The position numbers and the translations under genes are program-made. The notes below the pieces were generated by a model. It saw only the letters and a list, made by a program, of their open reading frames with translations, searched no databases and was not told the DNA's origin. A stretch of DNA of 9,107 nucleotides from Crickella sp963642455. GTDB lineage: Bacteria > Bacillota > Clostridia > Peptostreptococcales > Anaerovoracaceae. The DNA lies in contig CAVIGM010000045.1 of the NCBI GenBank assembly GCA_963642455.1, forward strand, positions 1 through 9,107, read 5' to 3'. The stretch's first letter is position 1. The number at the start of each line of letters is the position of its first letter. This document shows positions 6,018-9,107 of the stretch, piece by piece.

Positions 6018-6854
6018 ATGAGAAGAAAGGGATTAATTGCTGTTCTGACAGCTGTAATGGTACTTGCAAGCTCGGCTTTCTGCTTTGCAGGATCAGGAGA
6101 TCTTGTACTTGAGAAGTCCTATCCGGAGGACGGACAGAAGAATACATCCATCGAGAATGTTGGCGTGAAGATGTTCTTCAACGGAACCTTTAAGGATGAG
6201 GCAACACGCGAGGCAAACGCAAAGGCAATCAAGATTGTCGACTCAAAGGGCAAGAAAATAAAGACCAAGACTCTTTACAGTGACGACGAGGACGGCATGG
6301 TTCTTGTAGTTGCAACGAGCGGAAACGCAAGCCCTGTATCTTCCAGCGAGACATATTCACTTGTAATCAAGGCTGGTTTTACAGACGATAACGGCAACAC
6401 ACTTGGCGAGGAGACAAAGGTTAACTTCAAGACCTACAACCAGAGAGTTAACAACATCGTTAATACGCTGATGATGGTTGTAATGTTCGGCGGAATCATG
6501 GTTCTTTCTCTCAAGCAGAATAAGGACGCAGAGGCAAAGAAGGAAGCGGAGGCACCTAAGGAGGCTTTCAATCCTTACAGAGAGGCCAAGAGAACGGGCA
6601 AGACTCTTGAAGAGGTTATGGCTGAGGAAGCTAAGAAGCAGGAGAAGCTCGCAAAGAAGAGAAAGAAGAAGACCGAGGAAGAAGAGGACACTCACGAGAA
6701 GATCGAGTGTGCAAAGGTTCTCAACAATGTATATAAGGTAAAAAAGCCAAAGGCGCTTCTCGAGACGGAGGAAGAGGTTAAGAGAAACGCAGCCGAGGCC
6801 AAGGCCGCAAAGAAGGCTCAAACACAGAAGAAGCCAAAGGCAAAGAAGAAATAA
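6018..6854 (+). CDS. Type I membrane protein: one SbsA-type Ig-like domain and a long lysine-rich cytoplasmic tail
   Basis: A 278-residue protein with a signal peptide (MRRK, hydrophobic core to about 20, likely cut after FCFA24). Residues 29-140 look like a single bacterial SbsA/Big_5 Ig-like domain: YPEDGQKNTS near 35-44, a FFNGTF strand, then TYSLVIKAGFTDDNGNTLG before a closing FKT strand, which is the usual end of this fold. One membrane helix follows (147-165), then a 113-residue tail very rich in Lys, Glu and Ala, predicted to be cytoplasmic and partly helical or coiled, with the less repetitive segments AFNPYREAKRTGKTLEEVM and IECAKVLNNVYKVKKPKAL. I do not recognise a named family. 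The topology suggests a surface-exposed domain coupled to an inner basic tail, perhaps binding nucleic acid, ribosomes or acidic lipids; that is speculation. AGAGGA at 6001-6006 precedes the ATG by 11 nt. Linked in cis with tadA and ispE, with no terminator between. Confidence 0.8.
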   Translation: MRRKGLIAVLTAVMVLASSAFCFAGSGDLVLEKSYPEDGQKNTSIENVGVKMFFNGTFKDEATREANAKAIKIVDSKGKKIKTKTLYSDDEDGMVLVVATSGNASPVSSSETYSLVIKAGFTDDNGNTLGEETKVNFKTYNQRVNNIVNTLMMVVMFGGIMVLSLKQNKDAEAKKEAEAPKEAFNPYREAKRTGKTLEEVMAEEAKKQEKLAKKRKKKTEEEEDTHEKIECAKVLNNVYKVKKPKALLETEEEVKRNAAEAKAAKKAQTQKKPKAKKK

Positions 6855-6871
6855 GGCAGAAGCAGATAAAT

Positions 6872-6928
6872 AATAGGAAAAGAAGCGAAGAAGCCGAAGA
6901 CAAAGAATAAGAAAAGAAGCGAAGAAGC
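6872..6928. repeat. 34-bp-period direct repeat in a polypurine tract after the lysine-rich gene
   Basis: AATAGGAAAAGAAGCGAAG at 6872-6890 recurs with one change at 6906-6924, and the match continues four more bases (AAGC) in both copies. It lies in the roughly 90-nt spacer between the lysine-rich protein and ispE, which is almost all purine on the plus strand. The same frame as the upstream gene reads Lys/Glu/Ala-rich codons through this spacer after two stop codons (6852 and 6867), up to TAG 6939-6941. Confidence 0.7.
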
Positions 6929-6943
6929 AGAGAAGAAATAGTG

Positions 6944-7906
6944 ATGAAGGCTTTTGAAATCATGGCTCATGCCAAGATCAATCTGTCCTTGGACATTATA
7001 GGCAGAAGAGCAGACGGCTACCATAATATAGATTCTGTGATGCAGGGAATAGGACTTTGCGATAAGCTCAGAATTGAAGAGGGGAAGGCCGCTTGCGATT
7101 ATCCGCGTGCGGAATGCATCTGCAAATGTGACAGCAGCGAAAGCCTCATTCATCTTTACATGAATGCGAAAGGGCTTGAGCCTGACGAGAACAATCTTGC
7201 CATCAAAGGCGCGCGTGCGTATTTGGATTATTTGGGTTCGGCAAGTTGCGATATCGGAAGCGATTTGATACGAGAATTCTCGATAATAATCGATAAGAAG
7301 CTCCCTATCGCTGCAGGCATTGCGGGCGGAAGCGGTAATGCAGCCGCTACGATGCTGGCACTAAATGCGATGCTCGATAACCCACTCTCCCTAAGAGCGC
7401 TGATGAATATAGGAGCCTCGGTAGGAGCGGATGTGCCTTTTAGCATAATGATGAATGCCAAGATGAATGAAGAGGCCCTCACGGGACTTTCGGGCTTGGA
7501 AGAAGCGAGCGTTACGGCAAGGATGCAAGGAATTGGCGAGATAGTTGAGCCGATGGAGCCCATAGGAAGATACATCATTATGGCAAATCCCGGAATTGCG
7601 GTTTCGACCAAAGAGGTATATGAGGCTATCGATTCGCTGCCGGAGGATAAGAGGAATAAGCTCGGGCTCTGGGGCAATATGATGGAAGCCTATACGCTCG
7701 ACAAATATTCTGAGGCGGCGCGGCTTAAGGCGAAGTTGGAAGCTTGCCTTGATGCAGACAAAGTGCTGATGAGCGGAAGCGGGCCGACTATGGTTGCCTA
7801 TTATTCGGATAAAGAGAAATGGCTTGCGGATTGCGAGCGTAAGAATTGGATAGAGGAGGGCTGGCAAGCCTGGCCTTCGATAACAGGAATAACGCAGGAG
7901 GTTTAA
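6944..7906 (+). CDS. ispE: 4-diphosphocytidyl-2-C-methyl-D-erythritol kinase IspE
   Basis: A 320-residue GHMP kinase that phosphorylates the 2-hydroxyl of CDP-methylerythritol in the MEP isoprenoid pathway. The three GHMP blocks are present: AHAKINLSLDIIGRRADGYH near the N-terminus (K11, with the DGYH substrate motif), the glycine-rich ATP loop GIAGGSGNAAA (G125-A135) and SGSGPT (S277-T282). Catalytic Asp is D163 in GADVP. It is somewhat longer than typical members (about 280-300) because of extra residues around 45-70 and 85-105. The ATG at 6944 is preferred because about nine residues before AKIN are usual in clostridial relatives. A GTG at 6941 and an ATG at 6962 are alternatives, and no strong ribosome binding site is visible, only purine-rich sequence. 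Three nt separate the stop from the GntR gene. Identity is secure; the exact start is less so. Confidence 0.94.
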   Translation: MKAFEIMAHAKINLSLDIIGRRADGYHNIDSVMQGIGLCDKLRIEEGKAACDYPRAECICKCDSSESLIHLYMNAKGLEPDENNLAIKGARAYLDYLGSASCDIGSDLIREFSIIIDKKLPIAAGIAGGSGNAAATMLALNAMLDNPLSLRALMNIGASVGADVPFSIMMNAKMNEEALTGLSGLEEASVTARMQGIGEIVEPMEPIGRYIIMANPGIAVSTKEVYEAIDSLPEDKRNKLGLWGNMMEAYTLDKYSEAARLKAKLEACLDADKVLMSGSGPTMVAYYSDKEKWLADCERKNWIEEGWQAWPSITGITQEV

Positions 7907-7909
7907 AGG

Positions 7910-8581
7910 ATGGATTTACAACTTAAAGTGCAGAAGCCACTTAAGGAACTTGTATATCTCGAACTTAAGCACAAAATACTCACAGGAGAAATACAGTCAG
8001 AGACGAGGTTGATGGAGATTAGCCTTGCGGAGACGATGAATGTAAGCAGGACTCCGATTAGGGAGGCTATCAGCAGACTGGCTGACGAGGGACTTGTTCA
8101 AGTCGAGCCAAGAAGAGGAGCGTACGTATCAAAGATTTCCATCAAGAATATGCTCGACATTTTCGAAACAAGAGAGGATCTTGAGGGCTTCACGGCTTAT
8201 CTTGCAACCAAGAGAAGCACGGATAAGCAGAAGCTCGAGCTTAGAAGAATTGCAGAAAGATACGCAGAGGCAACAGAGAGGCAGGACAAGGAGCTCGTAA
8301 TCGAGCTTGACGAGGCCTTCCACAACTATATCGTAGGCTGCTGCAACAACGACACCCTCGCCGAAATGATTAAATACATTCAAGATCTTTCTTTGAGATT
8401 CAGATATCTGTATTATGATGATTTCTCGCTCTATCCAGGAACCGCTGAGCAGCATACTAAAATTATGGAGGCAATCAGCGCAGGAGATGCCGACCTTGCC
8501 CGCAAGGAAGGCGAGGAGCACATCCGCATACTGAAGAACTTCATCTTCGAGCTCGGCAAGAAGCTGGAACAGGATAGATAG
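7910..8581 (+). CDS. GntR family transcriptional regulator, FCD (FadR-like) subfamily
   Basis: A 223-residue DNA-binding regulator. A winged helix-turn-helix occupies residues 10-74 (ILTGEIQSETRLMEISLAE, then VSRTPIREAISRLADEGLV and wing RRGAYVS). A helical FCD ligand domain follows from about 80 to 210. The usual FCD metal tetrad is complete: D134, H138, H182 and H204, so it probably binds a divalent metal with a small carboxylate effector. AGGAGG at 7896-7901 lies inside the end of ispE, 8 nt before the ATG, and the genes are 3 nt apart, so ispE and this regulator are co-transcribed and probably translationally coupled. Target genes and effector are unknown. Placement beside ispE need not mean it controls isoprenoid genes. 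Palindromes at 8738-8767 and 8802-8816, just downstream, are possible operators for it (inference only). Confidence 0.92.
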   Translation: MDLQLKVQKPLKELVYLELKHKILTGEIQSETRLMEISLAETMNVSRTPIREAISRLADEGLVQVEPRRGAYVSKISIKNMLDIFETREDLEGFTAYLATKRSTDKQKLELRRIAERYAEATERQDKELVIELDEAFHNYIVGCCNNDTLAEMIKYIQDLSLRFRYLYYDDFSLYPGTAEQHTKIMEAISAGDADLARKEGEEHIRILKNFIFELGKKLEQDR

Positions 8582-8645
8582 CGCGCAAATTCTTCTTGAA
8601 GACATGCTCTCGCTCCGTTGCAGACGTTAAGTAGTGAAGATAATG

Positions 8646-8676
8646 AAAGGACCCGCAATTTCGCGGGCCTTTTTTT
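8646..8676 (+). terminator. Intrinsic terminator after the GntR gene
   Basis: CCCGC (8652-8656) pairs with GCGGG (8663-8667) around a 6-nt AATTTC loop. The stem extends through GG/CC with one bulged A and into AAA/TTT. It is followed by seven T (8670-8676). It lies 65 nt after the regulator's stop codon and closes the tadA-to-gntR block. Confidence 0.9.
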
Positions 8677-9014
8677 GATTGGATAAATTCGCATGCCCCG
8701 TCCTCCCGAGGGATCCGAGATGAGAAATCAGAGCTGCGGCGAAATTAACGAATGTTAATAATACGCCATAAAATGAAGAAATATGAGAATTTTGATTGCT
8801 TATTTTCGAAGAAAATGAGAAAAACTTCATAATGATATAGACATAGATACTTGCAGATGTACTAACTCTAGGAGGGAATTAGGAGGAAGCAGCAAGCACA
8901 GTGCGCTGATATGTATATGCGCAAGAAGGAATTGCGTCTGTATATCGAAAATTAGTTCATCACGAGATCCTCTGGGATGAACAAAGAGAACAAACAATTA
9001 AAAAGGAGGGAGAA
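8677..9014 (+). promoter_or_regulatory. Long gene-free leader/control region before the last gene
   Basis: These 338 nt hold no convincing gene. From left to right I see an inverted repeat ATTAAC-GAAT-GTTAAT (8744-8759) inside GGCG/CGCC arms (8738-8767). Next is ATTTTC-GAA-GAAAAT (8802-8816), overlapping the -35 position of a weak promoter whose -10 is CATAAT (8828-8833). Two TAGGAGG boxes (8869-8875 and 8880-8886) follow with no usable start codon near them, then mutually exclusive hairpins at 8903-8922 and 8919-8937, and a hairpin at 8955-8982. The ribosome binding site of the next gene is AAGGAGGG at 9003-9010. No riboswitch class I know matches. Confidence 0.5.
8955..8982 (+). repeat. GTTCATC/GATGAAC hairpin, second copy in the window
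   Basis: GTTCATC (8955-8961) pairs perfectly with GATGAAC (8976-8982), with a possible inner GAG/CTC stem. It shares GTTCATCAC and GGGATGAAC with the bidirectional terminator at 4052-4082, but no T tract follows on either strand. It ends 32 nt before the start codon of the last gene, so it would lie in that gene's leader. Confidence 0.6.
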
Positions 9015-9107
9015 ATGAAGAAAGGAAGAATACGCTTGCTTTTGGCTACCGTCATGCTCGTGCTCTTCGGCATGTTGCCGTCTTCCGTCTTTGCGGAACA
9101 GGGTGAT
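9015..9107 (+). CDS. Secreted or surface protein, N-terminal signal peptide only (gene continues beyond the window)
   Basis: Only the first 31 residues are present, with no stop codon before the window ends. They form a standard Sec signal peptide: basic start MKKGRIR, hydrophobic core LLLATVMLVLFGML and an SSVFA-EQ cleavage site with Ala at -1, so cleavage is expected after residue 27. There is no lipobox Cys. The start ATG at 9015 is well supported by AAGGAGGG at 9003-9010. The long structured leader suggests regulated expression. The mature protein's function cannot be told from this fragment. Confidence 0.8.
   Translation, partial: MKKGRIRLLLATVMLVLFGMLPSSVFAEQGD

Noticed and set aside
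6357..6821. Leu-rich minus-strand frame opposite the lysine-rich tail
   Set aside because: The Leu/Ser runs are only the complement of AAG/GAG codons.
8627..8830. 67-residue minus-strand frame in the gene-free region
   Set aside because: It runs across the terminator hairpin, has no ribosome binding site and no recognisable composition.
8880..8895. AGGAGGAAGCAGC resembling the SRP RNA loop GGAAGGAAGCAGC
   Set aside because: The paired strands needed for the conserved domain IV (GGAA tetraloop and asymmetric bulge) are not present around it. SRP RNA is often near tadA, but not 3 kb away in this context.
8911..8955. 14-codon small ORF starting MYMRKKELRLYIEN in the leader of the last gene
   Set aside because: The nearest AGGAGG is 24 nt away, too far to act. 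Left out as a gene, though a leader peptide cannot be fully excluded.
1..9107. CRISPR array, tRNA, rRNA, insertion sequence, prophage or defence genes
   Set aside because: I looked for regular spaced repeats, tRNA arms with CCA ends, transposase motifs and terminal inverted repeats and saw none.

Overview
The window looks like a chromosomal piece of a low-to-mid GC Gram-positive anaerobe of the Clostridia/Eubacteriales type. This is inferred from strong AGGAGG-type ribosome binding sites, short sigma-A promoters, CDP-glycerol (teichoic-acid type) polymerases, a MEP-pathway ispE placed next to a GntR/FCD regulator, and SbsA-type Ig-like secreted proteins. It contains a 95-base run of N, so it comes from a scaffolded draft or metagenome assembly. 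I cannot name the species.

Left half (1-5400), cell-surface polymer region. The C-terminal end of an O-antigen ligase/polymerase-like membrane protein (1-300, +) converges on a CDP-glycerol glycerophosphotransferase-family gene (302-1438, -). A divergent second, longer transferase of the same family (1595-3268, +) overlaps by 4 bp an IspD/TarI-family cytidylyltransferase (3265-4023, +). The two divergent transferase genes are separated by a short control region that holds two fully overlapping, oppositely directed sigma-A-like promoters and a 24-bp tandem repeat. A bidirectional terminator (4044-4087) follows. A Wzz-type chain-length protein with a degenerate, P-loop-less kinase-like tail is encoded on the minus strand (4163-5146). 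It appears to be driven by a good promoter at 5384-5412, reading through a heptamer-repeat leader interrupted by the assembly gap.

Right half (5400-9107), housekeeping and envelope. On the plus strand, tadA (tRNA adenosine deaminase) is followed closely by a type I membrane protein with one SbsA-like Ig domain and a very long Lys/Glu/Ala cytoplasmic tail. Next come ispE and, 3 nt after it, a GntR/FCD regulator whose ribosome binding site lies inside ispE. A clear terminator (8646-8676) closes this block. The following 338 nt carry no gene but do hold several inverted repeats and alternative hairpins. They lead into a secreted protein whose first 31 residues are all the window shows.

How the genes may work together: the left block fits synthesis of a phosphopolyol-containing surface polysaccharide or teichoic-type polymer. 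The cytidylyltransferase would supply a CDP-activated polyol, the two transferases would add phosphopolyol units, and the Wzy/ligase-like and Wzz-like proteins would handle polymerisation and length. Sugar transferases, a polyol reductase (TarJ), TagD and an active BY-kinase are not in the window. No clearly new multi-gene defence or mobile system is visible. The unusual material is mostly regulatory or structural DNA, together with the degenerate Wzz/kinase fusion and the lysine-rich tail protein.
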